The notes beneath the pieces are model-generated. The model was not told where the DNA came from and did not search any database. It was given only the letters and a program-made list of their open reading frames with translations. From Amphibalanus amphitrite (taxonomy: Eukaryota; Arthropoda; Thecostraca; Balanomorpha; Balanidae), in contig NW_024882197.1 of the NCBI RefSeq assembly GCF_019059575.1, positions 62,001 through 126,000 of the forward strand: DNA of 64,000 nucleotides, read 5' to 3'. The first letter of the stretch is position 1; each line of letters opens with the position of its first letter. Of the stretch, positions 49,313 to 60,473 are shown in pieces. A program made the position numbers and the translations under genes.

Positions 49313-49974
49313 AATTGGATATGATTTTAAATTACGTCTTGCAGCTGCTTGCAAACAGCTAGCTTATCTTGCAGAAAAGCGATGCAATATGTCAGAATGA
49401 TGTTGGCACAGTGGACAACAGTGCCCTGAACTAGTCTGACAGGAAATTTCGTTCAAAACGATGATTGGTCAACTAATAAATTACCACTAAAGTTCATCAT
49501 TAAAATCGGTAAATGTGGTGGCCTATAGAGAGTCTAAATTGTCTTGTGTTTGGTGACAACTGACGACCTCAATTTTGACCTTAGGGCAAAACTAGCATCG
49601 GAATCGTATTCTTCGATCAATTTGGGATTAAATGATACCTATTTTGTTCATATTGCGGTCAGTCAGTTTGGGGGAATTTCTAGCGCTTTTTCAGGCTGCC
49701 GGCCTACAGTGCAGAGGTCACGGGCACTGCTCGTCCCGACTGGACGCGTTCGTTGTCTGGCGGGGGCTGTCGCTGCCCGCCGTAAGTCCCTTGTTGACCT
49801 TGACCCCAAATCGCCGGTCATTGGGAGCCGGTGTGATCTGTAGTGTCTTTGGGGCTCCCATCGCACAGATTCAACCGCATGTGTCGTAGCTCATAAAGAT
49901 ATAAATACAGCCAAAGAGGTGTATGTTCAATGTTCATGTGTTACACGCTATATGTAGGTAAGAGAAGAGGAGGG

Positions 49975-50135
49975 CCTAAGGACCACCTCGGTTTTTCTCA
50001 AAGTCAGGTCAAGGTCATAGACCTTAGATGACCTCGGTCGACCTTTTTTAGGCTTGCAACTTATAAGGGTAGTTTCTGGAGCCGACTTCGAATTTAGCAC
50101 GTTTGAACATTTGAAAATTAAAATTCAGGAGCCAA
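49975..50135. mobile_element. fragment of an AGGTCA-type element
   Basis: AGTCAGGTCAAGGTCATAGACC and further TGACCT motifs, then text also seen in the large MITEs (GCACGTTTGAACATTTGAAA). No termini. Confidence 0.4.
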
Positions 50136-52000
50136 CATGCGGCGATGCTCCAAGGAGAAACGCTCACTTTTGGAGCTGTCACGGCATTCCTATCTTGACG
50201 ATGTTTTATATGATATGTTAGTACCGTACCAGTGTACCGTTCAAAGAAGTATTTCCATCCCCCCCCCCATCCCCCTCAGCCGTGCCGCAGTCGCCACCGC
50301 TTTGACTGTGCGACAATCCCGCCCAGTCCCGGCCCGGCCCGGCCCAGCCTGTCTGGACTGCCCAGTGCCAGCGGCTATCCTGGAAAGACCCACAGTTTGG
50401 GACGGCCTGACCCCGTGCAATGTTGCAGCTGGCCCCGTGCTGGGTTAGTTTCAGGGTGGGGCCAGTTGCGTTAGCTTCCATTTGAGCTAATAGACTATTG
50501 ACACGTTTCTGCTCCAAAGTTTGAATGTCGGACATAGGTTTAACTGGGCTTTTAGCTGTAAGAAGGCAAAGCACATTCAAACATCTATCAAGTTAAAATG
50601 TTTCACGTAAAAAAAAAATAGAGCATCCGCCGTAAGCAATTTAGATTAACTGAGGCATAGACCCCTTTAAACAGGCATAGGCATAAACAGGCATAGGCAT
50701 AGACCCCTTTAGACCCCTTGTTTAAAGGGGTCTATGACTGAGGCATGCTCTCAACCTTCACCGAAGAAAATGCTCATTCAGCGTCATAAGGCAACCTAGT
50801 TTAAGTTGTCCCTATGCTCATATTTATGCTCACTACTTCGTTGCGTTGCCAATGCATGACATGGACCGGTAGGTATTTGTGTAAATTTTCCTGCGTCTAT
50901 ACGAACAGCAATGAAACGTGTCAAACAATAGTTTGGGTTTGGAAAACTATCCCGTACCATGCTCAAGAGTTGTGCAAGCCAGCCAAGCTATCCTTAGCAA
51001 CCAATGTATGATGAAAAAATAGCTGGACAGCAGCTAAGGCGTTATTGCGACGTCTTATATGCATAAGCAAACTGTCGGTGCTATTGCACAGGAAGAGCAC
51101 AATCATGCCAACACAGCTTATCTTTGAAGCAATGAGACAAGTCGAAGCACTTATCTGTGAAGCAGGTCTCTTCGGTTGACGTCCTAAATCGCATGCATAA
51201 TCTAGCTAAAACTGATCCAGTGATCCTCTTTGCATCATTGAACAATGGCAAAGGGGATTTTTTCTATCGAACACACAAGGAGTGGGGATACATGTGATTC
51301 ATGCATATCATCTGGACATCTACGCACGCATCAAAACAGATCGTCTTGGACTTCGCAACGACCTCATTGTTCACTGGTCACAATGCAGGACACGCGGCCT
51401 TCTGGACAGGCCTTGGATGACAGACTGACATCTCCTGGGTTTACGTACCGAGTGACCTTCGTGAGTTGAGATCCACTCTCCATGTCGTACGCGATATACA
51501 GTACATACATTGTCTGAGTGAGACTGCGTTTTTGTTCCTCGGTGGTTCTGGCAATGCTGTTTTGCCGCGCACAAAGCCGGTAAACAGAAATATGTTGTAA
51601 TCACACGAGATGGTAATCACAGAATCAGGTTTCGCCCACTTCAGAGGCACAGGTTGCAATCAATGATTTTCCAATGCGTACCGTCCCGTGTTAGTTGTGG
51701 TTTTTCATGTTCGCCTCAAGATTCAATCGTCTCCCAACTCATCTTCTTGGGTCGCATACGATAGGACAAAAGCGCGGTTGGAAGATGGAAGACGAAAAAG
51801 GCTCTTATCGCCGGAGTCGTAGAAAGCGAATAGTTCATAGCTCCGTCAAAGTTCTTGTGCTAAGCCTAAGGATCGTTTAAGGTCAACAGTTTGGCCACCA
51901 AAGCAAAAATTGTTATCATTTACTTATTTTTGGAAAAGGATGAAGTGTCCTATAATATTTCTCTCCCAAGGCACACGTTAAATATGAAAACAAGGTCATG
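50136..52000. other. gene-free stretch
   Basis: It includes a short nested repeat/hairpin at 50652-50745 built from GGCATAGACCCCTTT and its complement AAAGGGGTCTATG. No supported gene. Confidence 0.35.
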
Positions 52001-53154
52001 TTAACCCGCACCCTGCTGGGGGGGGGGGGGTGTTTGAACACCCCCTTGTGGTTTTTCGCGAATATCTCAAAAACCGTTACTGTTAAAAAAAAATATGTTT
52101 TGGGTACACCTTATCATACATCAATTCTACACATGTTGTGAAAATTTCAGACCAAGGTCATTCAAGGTCAGGTCACCAGGTCACTTGAAGTGACCTCACC
52201 TCATAAAAAGTTTCAATGTCTGTCATAGCTACACCGAGTGACCGATCGCTTTGAAACTTTCAGCGATTGCTAAGAGCAACAGCACGTACAAAATGTATAG
52301 GTATCTCAGAATTTTGATATCGGTGACCTAAGGTCAGGTCAATTTTGCGACCTCCCCATTTTAAGTCAATGGGAGAAAATTGAAATGCGTCTCTTTTGGA
52401 CGAAAGACATTATAAACACTCCCAAACACTGAATTACAAGTGGTTTAGACACACTGGACATGAAAATGGTGTCTGTGACCCCTGTTTATGCCCTGAGGTC
52501 ATCTTAGGTCACGAATGGTATCTAACAGTTTTTCGCAAATAACTTTTGATAGAGGCATGCTAGAGCGATGAAAACGCATTAGATGTGTTCAGCTCGACGA
52601 TACGGGTCGACTGATATGCAACATGACCCTTTCAGGTCAGGTCATGTCCTTGACCTGAGGTCCAATTTTCAAGTTGACCTTTCAAAGTCAAGTTATAGTT
52701 CATTCGATGCGTCTTGACGAGAGGAACACGATGCCGGTAAAAGTAAGCTCGTGCAATGCTTGGGTCAAAAGTTATTACAGAAAAACTGTTTCCGAAAAAA
52801 AATTGGTTATTTTTGCAGTTTTTGCCCCCTGCAGGCAAAACGGCTATCGAATGCGCTTTCCGCGGCGCTGTAGCTCTATTGGTTCCCGAGTTATGCGTTG
52901 GCATCTTGGAAATTGTCGACATTCGACCTGGAAATCGGCGAAATTTTGCCTTCAATGACCTCTGGTGACCTGACCTTTGACCTGACCAAAAATTGACCAA
53001 AGTAATTTCCTCATTATTTTTTACGCTCTTTCGAACACCGCCTTCCGCGTATCGCTACGTGGCCCAGGAGCCGAGTTAGAAGGGTGGTGTTCAGACACCC
53101 CCCCCCCCCCAGCAGGACGTGGAAATCCAGGACCCCCAGCCGGGCGCGGGTTAA
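52001..53154. mobile_element. piggyBac-like MITE, uninterrupted sister of the 15.8-kb copy
   Basis: TTAA at 52001-52004 then CCCGCACCCTGCTGGGG; the right end is CAGCCGGGCGCGGG then TTAA at 53151-53154. Collinear with 15766-19625 apart from the LINE there and a short indel (about 45 bp) near 52839. Hairpin core TGTTTGAACA on the left and TGTTCAGACA on the right. It shows the empty LINE target GACCTCCCC near 52357. Confidence 0.88.
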
Positions 53155-54567
53155 TAAAAGACTATTCCTTACTGCATATTATCATTCCTTAACTCACCTG
53201 AGGTTATTTTGATGTAATGAGTATAAGCCTGTGGCTTCACATTCTCTGGAAAGTAGTAAAATGGACACACTTTAGGGAAAAGTTCAGAAAATTCAGCTCT
53301 GATACACTTGCTTTCACGACCTCCTTGCTATCCTATTTCACTTAGAACTAAGCTGACTTGTATTTTTTTCTGGAGACGTGTGACCCCATTCTTCTTGTTT
53401 GTCAATTACTTGACACAATGTAATATCTGACACAATGTAATATCCAAAACAACGCGGCTAAGAGAGAGCACAAGTTCTTTTTTACATATCTCACAGGATA
53501 AGCAACTTCTCGAAAAGACTGAGTGCCTGTATGCCTTTATGCCTTTACGTGAGTAAAATTCAAGCTAGTGACCCAAACATACATATTACTTTCTAGCACA
53601 GTTTCATATAGCCTCTGACTGCGATTGATTGTTGTCATGCTGGCGATACGATCCCACCAAACTTCCGAGGACCTTCACTTTAGCGCTGGTCCACCCGCCC
53701 GACCATTTTGTAACTCCGTAACCCTGCCTGGCGCAATGATAAGTCTGCCCTGCCTGTCACGAGTTGAAATGGAGAATGTCTGGAAGCATGCTCCGAGTTT
53801 TGCAACTCGGGCGGCGGTTCCAAAGCGGCGCATTGCTGCGACCAAGGACGCCGCGCATATCATTGAAGGCCCATGGCGTGCTGTCGATTAGGATCGCAGG
53901 GGGTCGCCGACTGTGGAGTCGGAGCGCTCTACTCTGCAGACTGGGTGGAGGATATAGTCGGCGATCTTAGATAGCCGAGAGAGGGCGAGGGCACGGCGAC
54001 ATCGTCTACAAACGTTTGAGAGTGAATGTGATTCGGCAGACGATAAACAACGGATAAAATGATGACGTTGATTAATTTCTATCGGTAGCAATCAATGCAT
54101 GAATAGCGAGCATAGCCCATCGTTGTTTCATTGCAAAACAGTATGCAACAAGAGGTAGTGAAGGGCATTCCAATTTCAACTGGTTTGACAATATCACTTG
54201 AGCTGCCAGCTGGTGCAGTTAGGTACATTCGAAAGTAAGAAATGGGCGGTCATCCACTACCATAGAACGTGTGGAATTAAATTAAAGATGAGAAGATTTG
54301 CTTGGAATGTCATAAAAATATGTCAGCGTCCGTCCATGTTATAGCATCTATACATTATTGTTGATTTTAGTTTGAGTGATAAGCTGAGGCCCTCCCGAGT
54401 CCCGAATATGCACACATTTACACGACATAAATCTTCACGAATGCTAGATTTCAGTGTGCAACACAGCACTGCTTGATTTTAAATTTATGAAAATCAGACA
54501 GCACTGAGCACGCTGATGTGCCCTTTTTTGTTACCAGGCTCTGGTTGCCTGTTTATTACAAATGTAC
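53155..54567. other. gene-free stretch
   Basis: No supported gene; one short direct repeat ACACAATGTAATAT at 53414-53446. Confidence 0.35.
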
Positions 54568-54576
54568 GACCTGACT

Positions 54577-54896
54577 TTTTTTGTTTTTTTGGGTTAGGCC
54601 CTTTCGGTCCAATTAGACCATTTCAGAGCCGGGAGGATGATAGGATGTAGGGGGAGACATTGGTCTGGGCAGGCACCCTAGTGAGTCGCCGGGGCTGAGC
54701 CCGTGGCCATAGGACAGGCCACCCAGCCCCAAGGCACTCACTGCACCCGGCTACGGGGTGCGCTCCCTCGGGAGCAGCGGTGCCGCTCCAAGGGAGCAGC
54801 CCGCATGAGATAAAGTTGCCTGTCCAGCCCGGAGGGGGTAGCGGCGTGGAGGAGAAGGATTTCAGTTTCCTGAGGATAGAAGCACGGAACGGTGAA
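54577..54896 (-). mobile_element. short retroposon (SINE or LINE 3' end)
   Basis: Flanked by a perfect 9-bp target duplication GACCTGACT (54568-54576 and 54897-54905). The 3' tail on the minus strand is A-rich (AAAAAAACAAAAAAA). The body of about 300 bp is shared with the interrupted copy at 20118-20575. No tRNA, 7SL or 5S head is recognised, so it may be a SINE of unknown origin or a truncated LINE tail. Confidence 0.8.
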
Positions 54897-54905
54897 GACC
54901 TGACT

Positions 54906-56131
54906 GACTCGGGTTCGGTTATACCGTGAACGGCAATAGGCACGGCAGTGACATGTCGGTGGCGCCCCCTCGGTAACGTGGCGCCACCTGGAACGGAGCC
55001 AGTCGCTGAACTACTGCGTCCCAGGACCACCGAAATTGCAGATCCAACATACGCAGATGTCTGCAACGCAGGCAATGCAGATGCCTGCTGCCAGCTATGA
55101 CCAATGACCACCCTAGTCAAGCATTCTTCTTTATGGCTGTTTGAAAACGATGCTTACGTACACATTAACTATGATACTATGACTATGAGTAGTAACTGAC
55201 GATGATTGATCAATACACCTGGGTTATGTCTAGTCTATGTCTCTGGACCAGTTATAGCAAAGGTGTTTTCCAGTGGTCCCAGCGGCCATAGGTGTTTTCC
55301 AGTGTGAGTGCGTTTAGCCAGTCTCCAGCCATACCAGACAAGGCTTGAGTGGGATAACACCCCAGAAATATGGCAAACTGTGCCCGGGCCAAGTTTGCAG
55401 CAGACTGATGTTGTCGGTGACGCCAGCTGCAAACCTTCGGCCGTTTGGTCTGCCGGGGTCCCCTCAAAGTCTAATATTGCCTTTCACCATTTCACGGAGC
55501 TTTAATTCGGATACACCGTTGCAAATAAGAATCTTATAAATACCTACTTCAAAAAGCAGTTAAAAGGAAAGTATATAGCTATGAAAAATACCAGTGGTTC
55601 AAGACTACATTCTACACCTTTCCCTCCCATACACTTTTTTACACCTATGCAATATCGCCGCCATCCTCCCGTCCCTTTCCATTCCGCGGGCAGTGTTTCT
55701 GCAGTGTCGCAGCAGGGCACGTGCTCGACATGTCTTGGCCGCGGTGCCGGACCAGATTGAATTCCGCTGCTGCAGCGAGGAGCGCTGGGGAGACGGACCG
55801 GGAAATATGTGTCAGTCCTCGGGGACGTGGGTGTGCCGATAGCAGGCAGTCCACGTCCCGCGTCCATCCAGTGGCGAAATGGCTCTGCAGCAACACAGCT
55901 GGCCGGGGTGTATGTACGGAGAGACAGAGGAAAACATTCGCCCATCGATGTTTTGCGAGGATGCGAAGTTATGTGTATGTTATGTAAAGGATAATCATTT
56001 TGCAAAACCGCGATCTATTTTTCAATGGAAGGTTTTTGTTTAGTGCTTATTTGATAGCTTAGCTGCTACCAACTAAGATACCAACTCACATACAGCTACC
56101 AACTGTATGTGATATGGTACATTACCTAGTA
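54906..56131. other. gene-free stretch
   Basis: Contains a short hairpin GGTGGCGCC...GGCGCCACC at about 54958-54990 and a small duplication AGGTGTTTTCCAGTG at 55260-55305. No supported gene. Confidence 0.35.
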
Positions 56132-56136
56132 CCTAC

Positions 56137-59100
56137 TGTTATGTGCGGACTTGTGGGTTTGATTTCGGCCACTCTAATCGCCCGAGGCACGGCCGGCCAC
56201 CGGGGCTGACCGGTCGTCCCCTCCTGAGCCAATACAGTTGACCGACACGAGAGCTAGTGTGTGGACCGGGAGCCGGGGCGAATCGAACATGGCGCGGTCG
56301 GTAGGACCCGAACCTACGCTCCCGCGAATTCGCCACGACCATGAGCGACCGCGGAGTGACGAGCTCACGCCCCCGCGCGCGGAGCGTGGCCGCAGCCGTG
56401 GCCCTGGAACCAGAAGCGCCGACAGCGCCACCTATGGTAATCAGGCTCGAAGAACCAGCGCCACCTCTCGGCGACGCCAGCAGTTCTGGAGCTCTGGCGG
56501 CAATCGGGTGGCCGGCATCAGCGGAGACGGAGATCTGGTCAGTGGAAGCGAGGAGGATGAAGAGGCAGACTCAACAGCAGCGTCGCTGTTGAACGTATAC
56601 GTTTCAGATGTGCGACTGAAGAACAGCAGCGTGAAGCGCTCCCCACGCATAGAACTGGAGACCATGTATCGGGGTCGGCGACCGATTCCAACCACCTGGA
56701 CCCCTGATACCGGTGCAGAGGTCTCGGTCATATCACGAGATCAAGCCAGGCTTCTGGGCGTCGAGCTGGACGATCTGCGCCCGTCGAAGACGACACTGTG
56801 GACCGCTGATGGACGGAAAATGCACTGCATGGGGACATGTAACCTGACGCTGCTTCTTGGAGACGTCAGCCACTCAGCCGAGATATCTGTCATGGAGTCA
56901 CTTCACACGCCTCTCCTGTCGTGGCACGACTGCGTGAAGCTCGGCATCTTGCCGCCTGGTTTCCCTCGGCAGATCAGACGTCTGGAGAGCCACCACTCGT
57001 CTGGAGGACCGGACAGTGAGCCGGCAGGCGCGCGCAGTCGGAGCTCGCCAGCTGCTGCGCCGCCCACGCGCGCTGCCAGACCCCGCTCAGCCAGCCCAGC
57101 AACCACGAGGGAGCCACCGGCATGGATCAGCAAGATGAAGAGATGTCACACTGGCATACCGCCGGATGAACACCGTCAACAACACTTCGCAGCTCTGAAG
57201 GCAGAATTCCCGAAGGTGTTTGACATCGAATCAGGACTACGGGAGATGGTCGGCGAGCCAATGTCCATTGAGCTCACGGATGACGCGACGCCGTACGCTC
57301 AGACGAGCGCGCGCAACATCCCATTCAACTGGAGAGACGACGTGCGCCGACAGCTGGACGAACTTCTTCAACATGACGTCATCGAAGCAGTCGAACATCC
57401 GACAGAGTGGTGTCACCCACTGTGCCCTGTGGCCAAGACAGACCCTGACGGCAAGTCCGTCGGATGCCGCATCACAGTGGACTTCACGAAACTCAACCGA
57501 TTCGTGAAGCGGCCAGTGCACCCTGGTCGCACACCACAAGACGCCGTGTCATCGATCGCCACTGGTGCCAACTTCTTCACGAAACTGGACTGCAAAGCCG
57601 GATACCACCAGATGGCGCTGAGGGAACAAGACCGTGATCTCACCTGCTTCATCACGCCGTGGGGCAGGTACAGATACAAGCGCATGCCGATGGGCATCAC
57701 CCACTCGGGAGACGTTTACAACCGGCGCGGTGACCAAGCGCTGGGGGACATCCCGAATACAGTGAAAGTGGTAGACGACATGCTAGCGTGGGATGACGAC
57801 TACTCCACCCACCTGCTACACGTCTGGAAGCTGCTGAAGAGGTGTGACGAGTACAACATCACCTTAAACCCAGCGAAGTGTCAATTCGCCATGAAGACAG
57901 TCGACTTCTGTGGCTACAGAGTCAGCTCAGATGGGTACACCGTGGATGAAAAGAAGGTGCAAGCTGTGAAGCACTTCCCGCAGCCGAACAACATAACAGA
58001 CCTAAGAGCCTTCCTAGGCTTGGTAAACCAACTTGGTGCCTTCTCAGATGAGATCGCGTCGGCCGCTGAGCCACTGCGCCAACTGCTGAAACCTCGCAAC
58101 GCATGGCTGTGGACACCAACGCACACCGCAGCGTTCGAGAAGGTGAAGACGGCACTGGTGTCGCCACCCATTCTCGACTTCTACAATCCCACGCGCAGAA
58201 CTGTTCTGGAGACTGACGCATCACGTCTCGGAGGCCTGGGATTCTGCCTCAGACAACAAGACGAGAACGGCAACTGGCGACTGATACAGTGCGGCTCTCG
58301 ATTTCTAACTGATGTCGAGACCCGCTACGCCGTGATTGAACTCGAACTACTGGCCCTCGTGTGGGCATGCTATAAAGCTGACACATACCTCAGGGGTATG
58401 CAGACGTTTGAAGTGGTTCTGGACCACCGGCCCCTGATTCCGGTTTTGAACAAGAAAACACTGGCAGAAATCGACAATCCCCGCCTGCGGCGACTGCGCG
58501 AAAAGCTCATCGCGTACAACTTCGTCACCAGCTGGAGGCAGGGAAAGCTCCACTCCATCCCCGATGCCCTGTCTCGGGCCCCAGTCGAGCGACCGACGGC
58601 GGAGGATGAAGCAGCTGAGCACGACATCAGCGTGAGAGTCCAGTCCGTAGTAAGCAGCCTCACCGCTTCAGACAGTGAAACGGACCCCAGCCCGTTCAAG
58701 GACGCCGCTCTAGAGGAAGTAAGAGCTGCATCTACCGGCGACCCAGAGCTGCTTGCACTGAAGCACACGATCATGCACGGCTTCCCGGACCATCGGAGAG
58801 AACTGGAGCCGATACTGCAGCCCTACTGGGGCTGTCGTGAGCGACTGACTGTCCACAACGGCCTCATCCTGTGCGGCCAGAGACTGGTGATCCCACAGCA
58901 ACTCAGACGGGTGACGCTGGAGCGTCTGCACTCCAGCCATCAGGGGATCGAAAGGACCAAGCGGCGAGCAAGACAAGTGGTCTACTGGCCACAGATCGAC
59001 AAACACATCAGCGACCTCGTTGGAGCCTGTTCCAGATGTCAACGTCACCTGCCGAGCCTGCAGAAGGAACCGCTGATGCTGGAGCCGCTGCCGACACGCG

Positions 59101-60468
59101 TCTTCCAAGCCGTGTCCGCCGACTACTTCAGCTGGGCCGGGCGGACCTACCTGGTCTATGCCGACAGACTGTCCGGTTGGCCGTCCGTGTACCACGTCAG
59201 AGGAGAAGCATCAGCCAGAGCTCTCACCAGATGTCTCCGCAAGATGTTTGCGGCCACAGGTGTGCCACAGACACTGAGAACTGACGGCGGAGGACAGTTC
59301 ACAGCGCGACATACCCGCGAGTTCTTGAAGAAATGGGGAGTCATTCATCAAATCTCCACGCCACACTTCCCACAGTCGAACGGACATGCAGAAGCCGCCG
59401 TCAAGAACGTCAAGCGGCTCATCAAGAAAACGACGCAGCACGGTGATCTCGACACCGACGAGTTCGTCCACGCTCTGCTCGAGCTTCGGAATACGCCGCG
59501 CGCGGACGGACGCTCTCCAGCGCAGGTGTTATTTGGCCACCCGCTGAGGTCGGCAGTTCCGGCCCACCACCGCGCGTTTGCGGCGCAGTGGCAAGAGGCT
59601 GCGGACACCTGTGATGCCAGAACTCGACAGCAGAGAAGCCAAACCGAAGAGCGATACAACATGACTGCGCGAGCACACCCAACACTCCGAGTGGGACAAA
59701 AGGTCATAGTGCAAGACCCTATCACGAAGGTATGGGACCGTACCGGCACCGTGACCGGCGTGGGGAGCAGGCGCGACTTCAACATCAGACTGCCCAGCGG
59801 GCGACTCATGTGGCGGAATCGGCGATACCTGCGACCCCAGAGCGTGGCCGCCTCCCAGTCTCCGCCACCGCAGCCCCAGTCTCCACCACCGCAGCAGCGC
59901 CGGCCGGACGGAGAGGCGACCGCCGGCAGCCCGCGGCCTGCGCCTCCGCTGCCGCCTGTCGACGGCGTCGGAGAGCCCCCAGCACCGCTCACCGACGCAC
60001 CCGCGGCACCAGCGGACGCACCGGAGCCGCGACGCAGCAACCGGCAGCGCCAGCGCACAAAACATCTATCTGTGAGCTGGGGCACTAAGTCATACCAGAC
60101 GATACCGTGATACCGCATCGCTTACTGTCCGACATATGTCATCCCACACCCTGCGTGGTGCCGGGAGACATCGTCCTCCGCCTCTGGAAGTTTTTTTGTT
60201 TTTTTGTTTCTGTTAATGGCGTTATGTGCCTGCTATGTCGTTAGACGTTACTCACTTTGTACCTCTGTGTTTACGTCTTGCGGGGGAGGTGATGGGGTAG
60301 TTATCTGGGGGGAGGTGTTATGTGCGGACTTGTGGGTTTGATTTCGGCCACTCTAATCGCCCGAGGCACGGCCGGCCACCGGGGCTGACCGGTCGTCCCC
60401 TCCTCAGCCAATACAGTTGACCGACACGAGAGCTAGTGTGTGGACCGGGAGCCGGGGCGAATCGAACA
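56137..60468 (+). mobile_element. Ty3/gypsy LTR retrotransposon, looks whole, young
   Basis: LTRs of 153 bp at 56137-56289 and 60316-60468, starting TG and ending CA, flanked by a 5-bp target duplication CCTAC (56132-56136 and 60469-60473). The LTRs are almost identical, so the insertion is recent. The interior is one long pol-type frame: protease, reverse transcriptase, RNase H and integrase in Ty3/gypsy order. A typical gag is not recognised ahead of the protease, and the LTRs are unusually short. No break is evident in the pol frame. Treated as an old virus-like genomic copy. Confidence 0.92.
56289..60110 (+). CDS. pol-type polyprotein of the Ty3/gypsy element
   Basis: A single open frame of about 1270 codons. 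The order is a poorly conserved N-terminal region, an aspartic protease (Asp-Thr-Gly type, near 56710), reverse transcriptase (about 57200-57900), RNase H (about 58190-58590), an integrase zinc-binding segment (about 58920-59050) and catalytic core (about 59090-59520), then a basic, Pro-rich C-terminus. Related single-frame pol genes of this gypsy lineage are common in aquatic invertebrates. The start is uncertain; the first ATG lies at the 5' LTR boundary. Confidence 0.85.
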   Translation: MARSVGPEPTLPRIRHDHERPRSDELTPPRAERGRSRGPGTRSADSATYGNQARRTSATSRRRQQFWSSGGNRVAGISGDGDLVSGSEEDEEADSTAASLLNVYVSDVRLKNSSVKRSPRIELETMYRGRRPIPTTWTPDTGAEVSVISRDQARLLGVELDDLRPSKTTLWTADGRKMHCMGTCNLTLLLGDVSHSAEISVMESLHTPLLSWHDCVKLGILPPGFPRQIRRLESHHSSGGPDSEPAGARSRSSPAAAPPTRAARPRSASPATTREPPAWISKMKRCHTGIPPDEHRQQHFAALKAEFPKVFDIESGLREMVGEPMSIELTDDATPYAQTSARNIPFNWRDDVRRQLDELLQHDVIEAVEHPTEWCHPLCPVAKTDPDGKSVGCRITVDFTKLNRFVKRPVHPGRTPQDAVSSIATGANFFTKLDCKAGYHQMALREQDRDLTCFITPWGRYRYKRMPMGITHSGDVYNRRGDQALGDIPNTVKVVDDMLAWDDDYSTHLLHVWKLLKRCDEYNITLNPAKCQFAMKTVDFCGYRVSSDGYTVDEKKVQAVKHFPQPNNITDLRAFLGLVNQLGAFSDEIASAAEPLRQLLKPRNAWLWTPTHTAAFEKVKTALVSPPILDFYNPTRRTVLETDASRLGGLGFCLRQQDENGNWRLIQCGSRFLTDVETRYAVIELELLALVWACYKADTYLRGMQTFEVVLDHRPLIPVLNKKTLAEIDNPRLRRLREKLIAYNFVTSWRQGKLHSIPDALSRAPVERPTAEDEAAEHDISVRVQSVVSSLTASDSETDPSPFKDAALEEVRAASTGDPELLALKHTIMHGFPDHRRELEPILQPYWGCRERLTVHNGLILCGQRLVIPQQLRRVTLERLHSSHQGIERTKRRARQVVYWPQIDKHISDLVGACSRCQRHLPSLQKEPLMLEPLPTRVFQAVSADYFSWAGRTYLVYADRLSGWPSVYHVRGEASARALTRCLRKMFAATGVPQTLRTDGGGQFTARHTREFLKKWGVIHQISTPHFPQSNGHAEAAVKNVKRLIKKTTQHGDLDTDEFVHALLELRNTPRADGRSPAQVLFGHPLRSAVPAHHRAFAAQWQEAADTCDARTRQQRSQTEERYNMTARAHPTLRVGQKVIVQDPITKVWDRTGTVTGVGSRRDFNIRLPSGRLMWRNRRYLRPQSVAASQSPPPQPQSPPPQQRRPDGEATAGSPRPAPPLPPVDGVGEPPAPLTDAPAAPADAPEPRRSNRQRQRTKHLSVSWGTKSYQTIP

Positions 60469-60473
60469 CCTAC

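Noticed and set aside
54623-55120. Minus-strand ORF of 165 codons
   Set aside because: Runs through a short retroposon and its flank; no protein domain.
59348-60118. Minus-strand ORF of 256 codons inside the LTR element
   Set aside because: Antisense shadow of the integrase and Pro-rich C-terminal coding sequence.
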